Positions 1-9,709 of a stretch of 64,000 nt of DNA are shown piece after piece (position 1 is the first letter of the stretch; the number at the start of each line of letters is the position of its first letter). The stretch covers positions 2,079,001 through 2,143,000 of the forward strand of contig NZ_CP107902.1 in NCBI RefSeq assembly GCF_036013935.1, written 5' to 3'. Origin of the DNA: Streptomyces sp. NBC_00461. Its GTDB lineage: Bacteria; Actinomycetota; Actinomycetes; Streptomycetales; Streptomycetaceae. Position numbers and translations under genes: made by a program. Under the pieces are notes generated by a model. That model was not told where the DNA came from. It saw only the letters and a list, made by a program, of their open reading frames with translations, and did no database searches.

Positions 1-141
1 GCGGCGCTGGTTGCCGGCGGTGCGGCTGCTGCTGATCAGACCCTTGGACTCGTAGAAGTGCAGGGCGGAGACGGCGGCGCCGCTTCGCGCGGCGAGCTGG
101 CCTACCGTGAGCTCGTGGATCTTCTCTGGAATCTGGGGCAC
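1..141 (-). CDS. soxR: Redox-sensing MerR-family regulator SoxR (partial, 5' part only)
   Basis: The first 47 codons of a MerR-family activator lie here; the gene runs off the left edge. From the GTG at 139-141 the protein starts [17 protein letters not shown], followed by the winged-helix segment [13 protein letters not shown] and TAGNQRR, which matches the SoxR N-terminus I remember from streptomycetes. SoxR is a cytoplasmic [2Fe-2S] regulator that, in Streptomyces, responds to redox-active metabolites such as actinorhodin; the cysteine cluster would lie outside the window. An in-frame ATG at 184-186 would add 15 residues, but MPQIPEK is the usual family start. It is divergent from the maoC-like gene. 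Confidence 0.9.
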   Translation of the reverse strand, partial: MPQIPEKIHELTVGQLAARSGAAVSALHFYESKGLISSSRTAGNQRR

Positions 142-206
142 TCCTCGAAGCCTACCGACCCCGTCGGGGCCGTTGTCCGTTGACATTGGATTCCCGTCCG
201 AGCATG

Positions 207-222
207 CTAAGCAGTTGCTTAG
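207..222. promoter_or_regulatory. Palindromic TetR-type operator upstream of maoC-like gene
   Basis: CTAAGCAGTTGCTTAG is a perfect 7+7 inverted repeat with a 2-nt centre, 26 nt upstream of the maoC-like start and inside the soxR/maoC divergent region. A 16-bp relative sits in front of the nearby TetR gene (1395-1410), so that TetR protein is the likely ligand. The binding is inferred; the symmetry is seen. Confidence 0.6.
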
Positions 223-248
223 ACTTTTGACCGATGGGAGGCCTGGAC

Positions 249-710
249 ATGGCAGAGCCGAGGATCTTCACGTCCGCCGACGACCTGAAGGCGGCGGTGG
301 GCGAGCAGCTGGGGTACACCGACTGGCTGGAGGTCGACCAGAAGCGGATCGATCTCTTCGCCGAGGCGACCGGGGACCACCAGTGGATCCATGTGGACCC
401 GGAGAAGGCGGCGGCGGGACCGTTCGGCACGACCATCGCGCACGGGTATCTGACCCTGTCGCTGCTGCCGCTGTTCGGGCCGCAGCTGATCACGGTCGAG
501 GGCGTGCGGATGGGCGTCAACTACGGGACCAACAAGGTCCGCTTCCCCGCACCGGTCCCGGTCGGCTCACGCCTGCGCGCGACCGGGAAGATCAGCAGCG
601 TCGAGGACGTGCCGGGCGGCATCCAGGTGGCCGTCGCCTACACCGTGGAACGCGAGGGCGGCGACAAGCCCGTATGCGTGGCCGAGTCGGTGGCCCGCTT
701 CTACCTCTGA
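249..710 (+). CDS. MaoC-family enoyl-CoA hydratase
   Basis: A 153-residue single hot-dog-fold protein of the MaoC/R-hydratase family, which hydrates trans-2-enoyl-CoA to (R)-3-hydroxyacyl-CoA in the cytoplasm. The signature [10 protein letters not shown] (residues 41-50) supplies the catalytic Asp43 and His48, followed by the family's IAHG segment. The start at 249 is chosen because GGGAGG at 236-241 is well spaced; an upstream in-frame ATG at 234 lacks this. It lies between divergent soxR and a convergent TetR gene, with a TetR-type palindrome in its promoter. The acyl chain it handles is unknown. Confidence 0.88.
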   Translation: MAEPRIFTSADDLKAAVGEQLGYTDWLEVDQKRIDLFAEATGDHQWIHVDPEKAAAGPFGTTIAHGYLTLSLLPLFGPQLITVEGVRMGVNYGTNKVRFPAPVPVGSRLRATGKISSVEDVPGGIQVAVAYTVEREGGDKPVCVAESVARFYL

Positions 711-723
711 GCGGCCCGGGGGG

Positions 724-1347
724 CTACTTGACCCCCACCATGCGCAGCACGAGGTCGGCGTCGAGCGCGCCGATCTCGTCGGGCGTCCAGGGCCCGTCGA
801 TGTTGAACCAGCGGGCGACGTCGATGCAGAGCGACATGACGGCGAGGGTCGTGCCCTTGACGTCCAGCACGTCGAACTCGCCGGACGTGATGCCGTCCTC
901 GATGATCCCGCGCACCTCCGCGTCGCACTGCCGGCGCAGCGCGAGGATCTCGGCGCGAGCCCCCGGTCCGAGCGAGTCCAGCTCGTACTGCACGACCCGG
1001 GCGGTGGTGCGGCCGCCCGCGTGCCAGCGGACGAAGGAGCTCACCGCGTCGGCCAGCCGCTCGGTCGCGGTGCCCTCGCGCCGGGCCGCCGTCTGCAGGA
1101 TCTCAAGGGCCTTGGCGTGACCGATCCTGCTGATCCGGTGGAGCAGCTCCTCCTTGGTCTTGTAGTGGATGTAGAGCGCGGCCGGGCTCATGCCCGCGCG
1201 GCCCGCGATGTCACGGGTCGTCGTGGCGTGGTACCCGCGCTCGGCGAAGGCCTCCACCGCGGCGATCAGCAGCCGCCGGGCCGCGTCGGGCGTGACCTCA
1301 CCCCACGCCGACGCCTCGCCGCCGGCCGTCTCCTCCGCCGTACTCAT
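724..1347 (-). CDS. TetR-family transcriptional regulator
   Basis: A 207-residue TetR regulator. The N-terminal HTH lies near residues 20-65 (TRDIAGRAGMSPAALYIHY), followed by a divergent ligand-binding domain. The ATG at 1345-1347 has AGAGGGG upstream. It converges with the maoC-like gene, with 13 nt between the stops. A palindrome in its own promoter (1395-1410) and a related one before maoC suggest autoregulation and control of maoC by an acyl-CoA or fatty-acid-derived ligand; that ligand is inference from the neighbours. Confidence 0.9.
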   Translation of the reverse strand: MSTAEETAGGEASAWGEVTPDAARRLLIAAVEAFAERGYHATTTRDIAGRAGMSPAALYIHYKTKEELLHRISRIGHAKALEILQTAARREGTATERLADAVSSFVRWHAGGRTTARVVQYELDSLGPGARAEILALRRQCDAEVRGIIEDGITSGEFDVLDVKGTTLAVMSLCIDVARWFNIDGPWTPDEIGALDADLVLRMVGVK

Positions 1348-1394
1348 CGCTCGCTGCCCCTCTCACCGACAAGGACAACACCATACCGCTGAAG

Positions 1395-1410
1395 CTGAGC
1401 GAGCGCTTAG
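1395..1410. promoter_or_regulatory. Palindromic operator in front of TetR gene
   Basis: CTGAGCGAGCGCTTAG is an inverted repeat (CTGAGC / GCTTAG, one mismatch) lying 48 nt upstream of the TetR start. It has the same length and outer bases as the palindrome at 207-222, which supports one protein binding both. Confidence 0.5.
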
Positions 1411-1466
1411 TGTGCCCGCTCAGGGCTTCTCGGCCTGGCGGCTTCCGGGCTTGGTGGCCAAGGGCC

Positions 1467-1754
1467 TCAGAGCTTCTCGAAGGGGTCGTGGTCGGCGAGC
1501 AGCTTCTCCAGCCGGGCCTGGTCGACGCGGCTGACGATCTGTCCCGCCTCCTGCCGGTCCCGGATCACCTTGGCGAGGGTGAAAGCGGACGTGACCAGGT
1601 ACAGGACGGCGATGGCGAGGAAGCCGCGCACCCAGGCGTCGGCGCTGAGCCGGAAGATGCCGATGGCGGTCGCGGCCATGGCGACGCCGAAGGAGGCGAC
1701 GGCCTGGCCGTAGAAGGCGGCCGTGTTCTGCTGCTTGACCGGTGTATCACTCAT
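1467..1754 (-). CDS. YiaA/YiaB-type two-helix inner membrane protein
   Basis: A 95-residue protein with two membrane segments (about residues 14-36 and 42-65) in the YiaA/YiaB arrangement, then a charged C-terminal tail ending HDPFEKL. The start at 1754 (MSDTPVKQQ) is preferred to an upstream ATG at 1787, which would prepend an Ala-rich stretch unlike the family. No function is established for this family beyond membrane location. It sits between the TetR gene and the acyl-CoA dehydrogenase on the same strand. Confidence 0.75.
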   Translation of the reverse strand: MSDTPVKQQNTAAFYGQAVASFGVAMAATAIGIFRLSADAWVRGFLAIAVLYLVTSAFTLAKVIRDRQEAGQIVSRVDQARLEKLLADHDPFEKL

Positions 1755-1829
1755 GGGACAAGCGTCGGCGGACGTGGCCGCCGCCACATCCGCCGAAGTA
1801 CCTAGGAGGTACTCAGAACTGAGAGATGG

Positions 1830-2981
1830 TCAGAACGCCGAGACGCCGGTCAGCGCCCGCCCGATGAGCAGCTTCTGGATCTGGCTGGTGCCCTCGTAGA
1901 GGGTCATCACGCGGGCGTCGCGCAGCAGCTTGCCCGCCGGGTACTCGTCGATGTAGCCGTAGCCGCCGAAGACCTGGAGGGCGTTGTTGGCCGCGCGGAC
2001 GGCGGCCTCCGAGGCGAAGAGCTTGGCCTTGGAGGACTCGACGGCGAAGGGCTGCCCGCGGTCGATGAGGTCGGCGACCCGCCAGGTCAGCAGGCGGGCC
2101 GCGTCCACGTCCACGGCGATGTCGCTGATCAGCTCCTGCACCAGCTGGTGCTGCGCGATGGGCTTGCCGAACTGCTCGCGCTCGCCCGCGTACGTCACCG
2201 CCACCTCCAGCGCGGCCTGGGCTATGCCCACGCACCCCGCCGCGACCGACATCCGCCCCTTGGCCAGCGCCGACATGGCGACCGAGAAGCCCTTGCCCTC
2301 CTCGCCCAGCATCGCGGAGGCGGGGACGCGCACGTCCTCGAGGACCAGCTCGGCGGTGGCCTGGCCGCGCAGGCCGAGCTTGCCGTGGATGGCGCGGCGG
2401 GTCAGGCCGGGGGTGTCGGCCGGTACGAGGAAGGCGGAGACGCCCTTGTGGCCGGGGGCGTCGGTGGAGCGGGCGAAGAGGAGGACGACGTCGGCCCAGG
2501 TGCCGTTGGTGATGAACATCTTGGTGCCGTTGATCACGTAGTCCCCGCCGTCGCGCACCGCGCGGGTGGTCAGGTTGCCGGCGTCGGAGCCGGTGCCGGG
2601 CTCGGTGAGGCCGAAGCAGCCGACCGACTCGCCGGAGGTGAGCCCCGGCAGCCACCGCCGCTTCTGCTCCTCGCTCCCCCGGGCCGCGATCGTCTTGGCG
2701 ACCAGCCCGAGCGAGACGGACACGATGCCGCGCACCGAGGAGTCACCGCGCCCGAGTTCCTCCGTCACCAGGCAGTACGCGAGATGGTCGCCGCCACTGC
2801 CGCCGTACTCCTCGTCGACGGTCAGACCGAGGAAGCCGACCTCGCCGAGCTTCTTCACCAGGGAGCGGTCCACGTCCTCGGCGCGGTCCCAGGCGATGAC
2901 GTTCGGGGTGATCTCGCGGTCCACGAAGTCCCGGGCGAGCTGCCGGACGGCGGTCTGCTCCTCGCTGAGCTCCAGGTTCAT
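1830..2981 (-). CDS. Acyl-CoA dehydrogenase
   Basis: FAD-dependent acyl-CoA dehydrogenase that introduces the alpha,beta double bond into an acyl-CoA and passes electrons to ETF. Visible motifs are the FAD/substrate segment GLTEPGTGSDAGN, INGTKMFITNG in the middle domain, and the C-terminal YEGTSQIQ that carries the catalytic glutamate. With the start at 2981 (MNLELSEEQ, GGGGTGG upstream) it has 383 residues, the normal length; an ATG at 3023 would overlap the operator. It is divergent from a TetR gene across a 19-bp palindrome, so that TetR probably represses it. The sequence suggests short or branched acyl-CoA use, but this is not certain. Confidence 0.92.
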   Translation of the reverse strand: MNLELSEEQTAVRQLARDFVDREITPNVIAWDRAEDVDRSLVKKLGEVGFLGLTVDEEYGGSGGDHLAYCLVTEELGRGDSSVRGIVSVSLGLVAKTIAARGSEEQKRRWLPGLTSGESVGCFGLTEPGTGSDAGNLTTRAVRDGGDYVINGTKMFITNGTWADVVLLFARSTDAPGHKGVSAFLVPADTPGLTRRAIHGKLGLRGQATAELVLEDVRVPASAMLGEEGKGFSVAMSALAKGRMSVAAGCVGIAQAALEVAVTYAGEREQFGKPIAQHQLVQELISDIAVDVDAARLLTWRVADLIDRGQPFAVESSKAKLFASEAAVRAANNALQVFGGYGYIDEYPAGKLLRDARVMTLYEGTSQIQKLLIGRALTGVSAF

Positions 2982-3025
2982 GCCGAGCCACCCCATCACT
3001 GACGGACCTTGAAAGCCGTACATTT

Positions 3026-3044
3026 AAATTAGCACTGCTAGTTT
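3026..3044. promoter_or_regulatory. 19-bp TetR operator between acyl-CoA dehydrogenase and TetR
   Basis: Read on the minus strand this is AAACTAGCAGTGCTAATTT, a near-perfect inverted repeat centred between the divergent start codons. Fifteen of its 19 bases recur in the palindrome at 9661-9679 before the ALDH-ADH operon, so the divergent TetR probably controls both units. Confidence 0.65.
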
Positions 3045-3070
3045 CTCGTTGCAGCCCTACTATGTGCGCC

Positions 3071-3721
3071 ATGGCCCGACCGCGCAAGCCCTTGCTCAGC
3101 ACCGACCGGATCGTCGAGACGGCACGTGTGCTCGTGGACGCGGAGGGCCTCGCGGCCGTCTCCACGCGTCGGCTCGCGGCGGAGCTGGGCGTGAGCGGGC
3201 CCTCGCTCTACAACCACTTCCGCACCAAGGACGAGATCCTGGAGGCGGTCGCCGACTCGGTGAGCGCACAGGTCGACCTGTCGATGTTCGAGGACGGCCG
3301 GGAGTGGCGGACCGCGCTGCACGACTGGGCGGTGTCCTACCGGGCCGCGCTGCGCGACCACCCGAACATCGTGCCCGTCCTCGCCACCGGGCCCGGCCGC
3401 AGGCCGGCCGGTCTGCGCCTCGCGGACGCGGTGTACGGCGCGATGGTCGAGGCGGGCTGGCCGCCCGCGCAGGCCACCTCCATCGGCGCGCTGATGCGGT
3501 ACTTCATCATGGGCTCCGCGCTCGGCTCCTTCGCCGGGGGCTTCGTGGACGACGAGAGCGCGTACGACCCCGCCGACTACCCCCACCTCGGACAGGCCCA
3601 CCTGCTCGCCGAGCAGCAGGAGAAGATCGACGAGCGCGCCTTCGAGACAGGGCTCACGGCGCTCCTCGACGGGCTGGTGCAGCAGTACGAGCAGGTGAAG
3701 CGGACGGTCCAGGAACGGTAG
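3071..3721 (+). CDS. TetR-family transcriptional regulator
   Basis: A 216-residue TetR regulator with the N-terminal HTH at about residues 10-55 (STRRLAAELGVSGPSLYNHF) and a C-terminal domain typical of the TetR_C branch. The start at 3071 (MARPRKPLLS) is the usual form; an ATG at 3062 adds only three residues. No clear ribosome site is visible. It is divergent from the acyl-CoA dehydrogenase and faces the palindrome at 3026-3044, the standard layout for a local repressor. Confidence 0.88.
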   Translation: MARPRKPLLSTDRIVETARVLVDAEGLAAVSTRRLAAELGVSGPSLYNHFRTKDEILEAVADSVSAQVDLSMFEDGREWRTALHDWAVSYRAALRDHPNIVPVLATGPGRRPAGLRLADAVYGAMVEAGWPPAQATSIGALMRYFIMGSALGSFAGGFVDDESAYDPADYPHLGQAHLLAEQQEKIDERAFETGLTALLDGLVQQYEQVKRTVQER

Positions 3722-3768
3722 GGACAGTTCGGCGGTCGCCAAAGTGTCCGTGCCGCATGCTGGAACCC

Positions 3769-4479
3769 ATGACGACCAGGGACCCCCAGGCACCGCAGCT
3801 GGCCCGGCTCGCCGGGCTGATCGCCGACGAGACGCGCGCCGCGTGTCTGCTGGCGCTGCTCGACGGACGGGCGTGGACCGCGGGTGAGCTGGCGCGGCAC
3901 GCGGGGGTCGCCGCGTCGACGCTGAGCGAACATCTGGGCAAGCTCGTCGCGGGCGGGCTGCTGGCCGAGGAACGGCAGGGCCGGCACCGGTATGTGCGTC
4001 TCGCCGACGCCCGGGTCGCCCAACTGCTGGAGGACCTGGCCGCGCAGGTGAAGCCGGGTGAGGTCGCTCGGCCGCGCAGTCTGCGGGAGTCGAGTGCCGG
4101 GTCGGCGATGGCGCGGGGGCGTACCTGCTACGACCATCTGGCGGGGCGGCTCGGGATCGCCGTGACCGACGCGTTGACGCTGCGCGGGCTGTTGCGGCAG
4201 GACACCGGGTTCGCGCTGACCGATGCGGGGGTGCGGTGGTTCGGCGCCACGGGCATCGCGCTCGAACTCAAGGGGCGGCGTCCGCTGGCGCGGGCGTGCC
4301 TGGACTGGACCGAGCGGCGCCCGCATCTGGCGGGGGTGGCGGGTGCGGCGCTGTGCCGACATGCGCTGGATGCGGGGTGGTGTGTGCGGATCGGGTCCGA
4401 GCGGGCGGTGAGGGTGACTTCGTCGGGGGAACGGGCGTTGGGGGAGCTGCTCGGTATCCAGGCGGGGGCACTGCGGTGA
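3769..4479 (+). CDS. ArsR-type winged-helix regulator
   Basis: A 236-residue regulator with an N-terminal ArsR/SmtB-like winged helix (LARLAGLIADETRAACLLAL, then GVAASTLSEHLGKLVAGGLL). A roughly 140-residue C-terminal region follows with two Cys-His-rich patches (RGRTCYDHLAG, GAALCRHALDAGWC). That pattern is common in the longer ArsR-like regulators of actinomycetes and may be a ligand or metal site. The start at 3769 is chosen because it follows a -10-like element typical of leaderless genes; ATG 3757 is the alternative. The EamA exporter downstream on the same strand is a possible target. Confidence 0.82.
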   Translation: MTTRDPQAPQLARLAGLIADETRAACLLALLDGRAWTAGELARHAGVAASTLSEHLGKLVAGGLLAEERQGRHRYVRLADARVAQLLEDLAAQVKPGEVARPRSLRESSAGSAMARGRTCYDHLAGRLGIAVTDALTLRGLLRQDTGFALTDAGVRWFGATGIALELKGRRPLARACLDWTERRPHLAGVAGAALCRHALDAGWCVRIGSERAVRVTSSGERALGELLGIQAGALR

Positions 4480-4533
4480 ACTGGGCGGCTATGGAGGGTG
4501 GGAGTTCGTGTGGTGTCCCGGGTGCGGGTTCGA

Positions 4534-4571
4534 TGTGGCTGGTCGCGCAAACCCCGCGCCCCTGTCGGGGC
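4534..4571 (-). repeat. Streptomyces-type intergenic repeat (copy 1)
   Basis: On the minus strand this holds a GCCCC/GGGGC hairpin, GGCGCGGGG, then GCGCGACCAGCCACA. The same order of blocks occurs at 46477-46530. Repeats of this kind are scattered in intergenic DNA of streptomycetes and often lie at transcript ends. Confidence 0.6.
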
Positions 4572-4634
4572 ACTGCAGGACCGCGTCCGAAATCCGCGAG
4601 ACCTTGCCTTCTCCCACCTTCTAGCCTCAGGAGC

Positions 4635-5603
4635 ATGATGAACCTCCGTCGTGCGGATCTGCTCGCCCCCGCTGCCGCCGCCGTCACCGTCGTGCTGTGG
4701 GCCTCCGCCTTCGTGGCGATCCGTAGTGCGGGTGACGCGTACTCCCCGGGGGCGCTGGCGCTCGGGCGGCTGCTTTCCGGGGCGCTGGTGCTCGGGGTGA
4801 TGCTGGTCGTCCGCAAGGAAGGGGTGCCGCCGCGGGCGGCCTGGCGGGGGATCGCGCTGTCCGGGGTGCTGTGGTTCGGGTTCTACATGGTGGTCCTGAA
4901 CTGGGGCGAGCAGCAGGTGGACGCCGGGACTGCCGCCCTGGTGGTGAACATCGGGCCCATACTCATCGCCCTGCTCGGCTCTCGACTGCTCGGTGATGCG
5001 ATGCCGCCGCGCCTACTGGCGGGGATGGCGGTGTCGTTCGCGGGGGCGGTCGCGGTCGGGCTGTCGATGTCGGGCGGCGGCGGATCCTCGGTGCTCGGAG
5101 TGGTGCTGTGCGTGCTGGCCGCGGTCGGCTACGCGGGCGGCGTCGTCGCACAGAAGCCGGCCCTGGGCAGGGCGAGTGCGCTGCAGGTGACGACGTTCGG
5201 GTGTCTCGTCGGTGCGGTGGGATGCCTGCCGTTCGCCGGGCAGTTGGCGGGCGAGGCGGCTGACGCGCCCGTGTCGGCGACACTCAACATGGTCTATCTG
5301 GGCGTGTTCCCCACCGCTCTCGCGTTCACGACCTGGGCGTACGCCCTCGCCCGTACGACCGCCTCCCGCATGGGGGCGACCACGTACGCGGTGCCCGCGC
5401 TGGTCGTGCTGATGTCGTGGCTGGTGCTCGGCGAGGTGCCGGGACTGCTCACGCTGGCCGGTGGTGCGCTGTGTCTGGCGGGTGTGGCGGTGTCGCGCTC
5501 GCGCCCCCGGAAGCCTTCGCGGCCCCAAAAGGGTCTCCCGCGGGCCGCGGCGCCTCAGAGCACTCCGGTGACACGGCCCGAGGAAGCCCCGGAATCAGCC
5601 TGA
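4635..5603 (+). CDS. EamA-family (DMT superfamily) exporter
   Basis: A 322-residue integral membrane protein with ten predicted segments in two EamA repeats (about residues 8-140 and 150-290). Repeat signatures include VTVVLWASAFVAIR near the N-terminus and PTALAFTTWAYALARTTASR in the second half. The family exports amino acids, purines or drug-like metabolites by proton exchange; the substrate is unknown. CAGGAG precedes the paired ATGs at 4635/4638. The C-terminal 35 residues are a basic, Pro-rich cytoplasmic tail. The gene overlaps the convergent MHS transporter by 9 nt. Confidence 0.88.
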   Translation: MMNLRRADLLAPAAAAVTVVLWASAFVAIRSAGDAYSPGALALGRLLSGALVLGVMLVVRKEGVPPRAAWRGIALSGVLWFGFYMVVLNWGEQQVDAGTAALVVNIGPILIALLGSRLLGDAMPPRLLAGMAVSFAGAVAVGLSMSGGGGSSVLGVVLCVLAAVGYAGGVVAQKPALGRASALQVTTFGCLVGAVGCLPFAGQLAGEAADAPVSATLNMVYLGVFPTALAFTTWAYALARTTASRMGATTYAVPALVVLMSWLVLGEVPGLLTLAGGALCLAGVAVSRSRPRKPSRPQKGLPRAAAPQSTPVTRPEEAPESA

Positions 5604-6920
5604 ACGCACCCTGCCCGCAAGGACCTTGATGGACAGCAGGGCGATCAGCGCGAGGGCGATGATGTAGCCGGACACGGCCATGGAGGTGCCCGTCGCCTCC
5701 AGCAGCAGCACCATCACGAAGGGCGCGAGGCCACCGCCGAGCACGGCCGCGATCTGGTAGCCGAGGGAGGCTCCCGTGTAGCGCATCTCGGGCGTGAACA
5801 GTTCGGCGAACAGGGCGGCCTGGGGGCCGTACATGATGCTGAGGAAGCAGCCGGCGACGAACGTGCCGACGGCCAGCCACAGCAGTGAACCGGTGTCGAT
5901 CAGCAGGAACATCGGTACGGCCCACAGGGCGATGCCGACCGCGCCGAACGCGTAGATCCTGATGCGGCCGACGCGGTCGGAGAGGGCGGCGGCGGCCGGG
6001 ATCAGCACGAGCTGGGTGAGGCTGACGCAGAGAGAGACAGTGAGCACCCCGTCCCGCTTCATGCCCAGGTCACGGGTCGTGTAGTCGAGGACGCCGGTGA
6101 TCAGGATGTAGAAGGTCGCGGTGTTCACGGCGAAGGAGCCGCCGGCCAGGAACACGGTGCCGAGGTGTTCGCGCAGGATCGTGCGCAGCGGCGAGTTCCG
6201 CTCGGACTTCTCCTTCTCGGCCAGCTGCCGTTCGGCCTGCCGGAATTCGGGGGTCTCCTCGACGTGCCGGTGGATGTACCAGGCGAGCGCGAGGACCAGC
6301 AGGCCGACCAGGAAGGGCAGTCGCCAGCCCCAGGCCGCGAACGCGGAGTCGCTGGTGAGGGCCCCGGCGATCAGGAAGACCGTGTTGGCGGTCACCACGC
6401 CGATGGGGACGCCGAGTTGGACGACACTGCCGTAGACGCCGCGCTTGCCCTCGGGAGCGTACTCGGTGGCCAGCAGCATCGCGCCGCCCCACTGCGCGCC
6501 GACCGCGACGCCCTGCACGACGCGCAGCAGGACGAGCAGGATCGGTGCGGCGACGCCGATCGTGTCGTACGTCGGCAGCAGACCGATGCCGGTGGTGGCG
6601 ACGCCCATGAGCGTCAGCGCGAGGACCAGCATCGGCTTGCGGCCGCGCTTGTCGCCGAGCTGCCCGGCGATGATGCCGCCGATCGGGCGGGCCAGGAAAC
6701 CGACGGCGAAGGTGGCGAAGGCGGCGAGTACTCCGGCGGTGGAGCTGCCGGCGGGGAAGTACAGATCACCGAGGACGAGGGCGGCGGCTATGCCGAAGAC
6801 GAAGTAGTCGTACCACTCGACGGCCGAGGCGAGCGCTGCGGCGGTGGCGACGCGGCGGCGGTTGACCGTGGGGAGGACGGTCGGGGTGGGAGTGGGGTGA
6901 GCGGAGGGGAACGTGTCCAT
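5595..6920 (-). CDS. MHS-family MFS metabolite:H+ symporter
   Basis: A 441-residue, 12-helix MFS transporter of the metabolite:H+ symporter branch (relatives import shikimate, 2-oxoglutarate, citrate or proline betaine). The diagnostic N-terminal segment EWYDYFVFG and the loop 2-3 motif GQLGDKRGRKP are present. The start at 6920 (MDTFPSAHP) follows CTGGAG; the longer reading from 7070 crosses a palindrome and repeat DNA. The promoter carries a TetR-type palindrome (6964-6981). The substrate cannot be told; the alcohol/aldehyde dehydrogenases upstream suggest a carbon compound. Confidence 0.88.
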   Translation of the reverse strand: MDTFPSAHPTPTPTVLPTVNRRRVATAAALASAVEWYDYFVFGIAAALVLGDLYFPAGSSTAGVLAAFATFAVGFLARPIGGIIAGQLGDKRGRKPMLVLALTLMGVATTGIGLLPTYDTIGVAAPILLVLLRVVQGVAVGAQWGGAMLLATEYAPEGKRGVYGSVVQLGVPIGVVTANTVFLIAGALTSDSAFAAWGWRLPFLVGLLVLALAWYIHRHVEETPEFRQAERQLAEKEKSERNSPLRTILREHLGTVFLAGGSFAVNTATFYILITGVLDYTTRDLGMKRDGVLTVSLCVSLTQLVLIPAAAALSDRVGRIRIYAFGAVGIALWAVPMFLLIDTGSLLWLAVGTFVAGCFLSIMYGPQAALFAELFTPEMRYTGASLGYQIAAVLGGGLAPFVMVLLLEATGTSMAVSGYIIALALIALLSIKVLAGRVRSG

Positions 6921-6963
6921 GCGTGCACACTCCAGTGGGTGCGGTGGGGACGTTCCCGGGAAC

Positions 6964-6981
6964 ATACTGACCGGACGGTAT
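6964..6981. promoter_or_regulatory. TetR-type palindrome upstream of MHS transporter
   Basis: ATACTGACCGGACGGTAT matches its own reverse complement at 14 of 18 positions and lies 44 nt before the transporter start. It resembles the GCATACC/GGTATGC palindrome at 17888-17905 only in the outer TAC/GTA bases. The cognate regulator is not identifiable. Confidence 0.5.
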
Positions 6982-7010
6982 GGGGTCAACGGGTGTGCAA
7001 GGTGGTTGTA

Positions 7011-7098
7011 CGGAGCATCCGGGGGCTCCGCCCCCGGATGCTCCGTCGGCCTGAACGGCCTCGTCCTCAAACTCCCCCGGAGGGGGCACCCCCGGACG
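7011..7098 (-). terminator. Strong hairpin terminator within a Streptomyces intergenic repeat
   Basis: A perfect 16-bp stem with a 3-nt loop spans 7011-7045 (GGAGCATCCGGGGGC paired with its complement). A C-rich/G-rich second hairpin (7074-7092) and the sequence GTTTGAGGACGAGGCCG (minus strand) lie next to it. This arrangement is a familiar streptomycete intergenic repeat. It sits just after the ADH stop, so it should terminate the ALDH-ADH transcript. Confidence 0.7.
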
Positions 7099-7100
7099 GG

Positions 7101-8183
7101 CTAAAAGATCACGAGTGCCCGTCCACCCTTGCCCGCCAGCATGTTCTCGAAGGCGGCCGGGATGCCCTCCAGTCCGATCCGCTCCGTCACCAGTGCGCCG
7201 AGGTCCAGGCGGCCGGCCCGCACATGCTCGGCCAGCAGCGGCAGGTCCTTCGCCGGGTCCGAGTTTCCGTACACGCACCCCGCCAGGGTCCGACCCCAGT
7301 GGAAGATCTCCAGGGCGTTGAAGGTGACCTGCTGGTCCTTGCCGCCGATGCCGACCACCGTCGTACGGCCGCCGCGGCGGGTGGAGTCCCAGGCCGTGCG
7401 GATCGTCGACGCGCGGCCCACGCACTCGATGGCCACGTCGACGCCCTGCTTGTCCGTCAGGCCCCGGATCTCGCGGGCCGTCGTCTCGGAGGCGAGGACG
7501 TAGTCCGTGGCGCCCGCGCCGCGCGCCAGCTCCTCCTTCTCCGGGGAGACATCGACGGCGACGATGCGCGCGGCTCCCGCGATCCGGGCCGCCTGGAGTG
7601 CCGCCAGGCCCACTCCCCCGACGCCGTACACCGCGACCGTCTCGCCGGCCCGGACCCGCGCCGAGTGGTGGACGGCGCCGTAACCGGTCAGGACCGCGCA
7701 GCCCAGGAGGGCCGCGTCGGTGAGGGGGACCCCCTCGGGCAGGGGCAGGACGCAGCCCGCGGACACGACCGTCTCCTCGGCGAACGCGGCGACGTTCAGG
7801 CCGGGGTGGAGGTCGGAGCCGTCCGAGGTGCGGTGGGCGTACACGTCCGCGGCGCCGTTCAGGGCGTTGGCGCACAGCCACACCTCGCCGAGCGAGCAGG
7901 CGTGGCAACCTCCGCAGGACGGGGCCCAGTTGAGGACGACCTCGGCGCCGGGTGAGACATGCGTGACGCCTTCGCCGACGGCGACGACCGTGCCGGCGCC
8001 CTCGTGACCGAGGACGGCCGGGACCGGCACCCGCATGGTCCCGTTGGACAGGGACAGGTCGGAGTGGCACACCCCGGCGGCGGCGAGCCGGACGCGGACC
8101 TGGCCGGGGCCGGGGTCCGGGAGGTCGATGTCGGTGATCTCCAGCGGAGCGCCTACGCCGGGAAGTACTGCTGCGCGAACCAC
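7101..8183 (-). CDS. Zinc-dependent alcohol dehydrogenase
   Basis: A 360-residue medium-chain dehydrogenase that interconverts an alcohol and its aldehyde with NAD(P). The catalytic zinc site shows CHSD and GHEGAGTV, the structural zinc loop has the four-Cys pattern CGGCHACSLGEVWLC, and the Rossmann fold shows YGVGGVGLAALQ. GTG at 8181-8183 with GAGGAG upstream is the start; the same frame stays open far upstream through the ALDH gene, but that is a reading-frame shadow. It lies 11 nt after the ALDH stop, so the two form one operon. Layout and motifs resemble class III-like and mycothiol-linked enzymes; the substrate is unknown. Confidence 0.9.
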   Translation of the reverse strand: MVRAAVLPGVGAPLEITDIDLPDPGPGQVRVRLAAAGVCHSDLSLSNGTMRVPVPAVLGHEGAGTVVAVGEGVTHVSPGAEVVLNWAPSCGGCHACSLGEVWLCANALNGAADVYAHRTSDGSDLHPGLNVAAFAEETVVSAGCVLPLPEGVPLTDAALLGCAVLTGYGAVHHSARVRAGETVAVYGVGGVGLAALQAARIAGAARIVAVDVSPEKEELARGAGATDYVLASETTAREIRGLTDKQGVDVAIECVGRASTIRTAWDSTRRGGRTTVVGIGGKDQQVTFNALEIFHWGRTLAGCVYGNSDPAKDLPLLAEHVRAGRLDLGALVTERIGLEGIPAAFENMLAGKGGRALVIF

Positions 8184-8194
8184 GGATACGCTCC

Positions 8195-9583
<1,389 letters not shown>

Positions 9584-9660
9584 CGTGCTCCTCCGGGGGC
9601 GGGGTGCGTCGTCCGCGTGGGTGCGTGGTCCGGGTCAAACCTACCGACCCACCGACACAT

Positions 9661-9679
9661 AAACTAGCGGCGATAGTTT
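9661..9679. promoter_or_regulatory. 19-bp TetR operator upstream of ALDH-ADH operon
   Basis: AAACTAGCGGCGATAGTTT is self-complementary over its AAACTA/TAGTTT arms and differs at only four positions from the operator at 3026-3044 (minus strand). It lies 78 nt upstream of the ALDH start. Confidence 0.6.
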
Positions 9680-9709
9680 TCGGACGCCAGGCACCCCCTC
9701 GCCGGAGGC

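Noticed and set aside
2996..3023. Upstream ATG starts for the acyl-CoA dehydrogenase
   Set aside because: They would put the coding start against the TetR operator and add residues not found in the family; 2981 gives the normal length and has GGGGTGG.
6921..7070. A 50-residue N-terminal extension of the MHS transporter
   Set aside because: It would cover the TetR-type palindrome and repeat DNA, and relatives start close to the first membrane helix.
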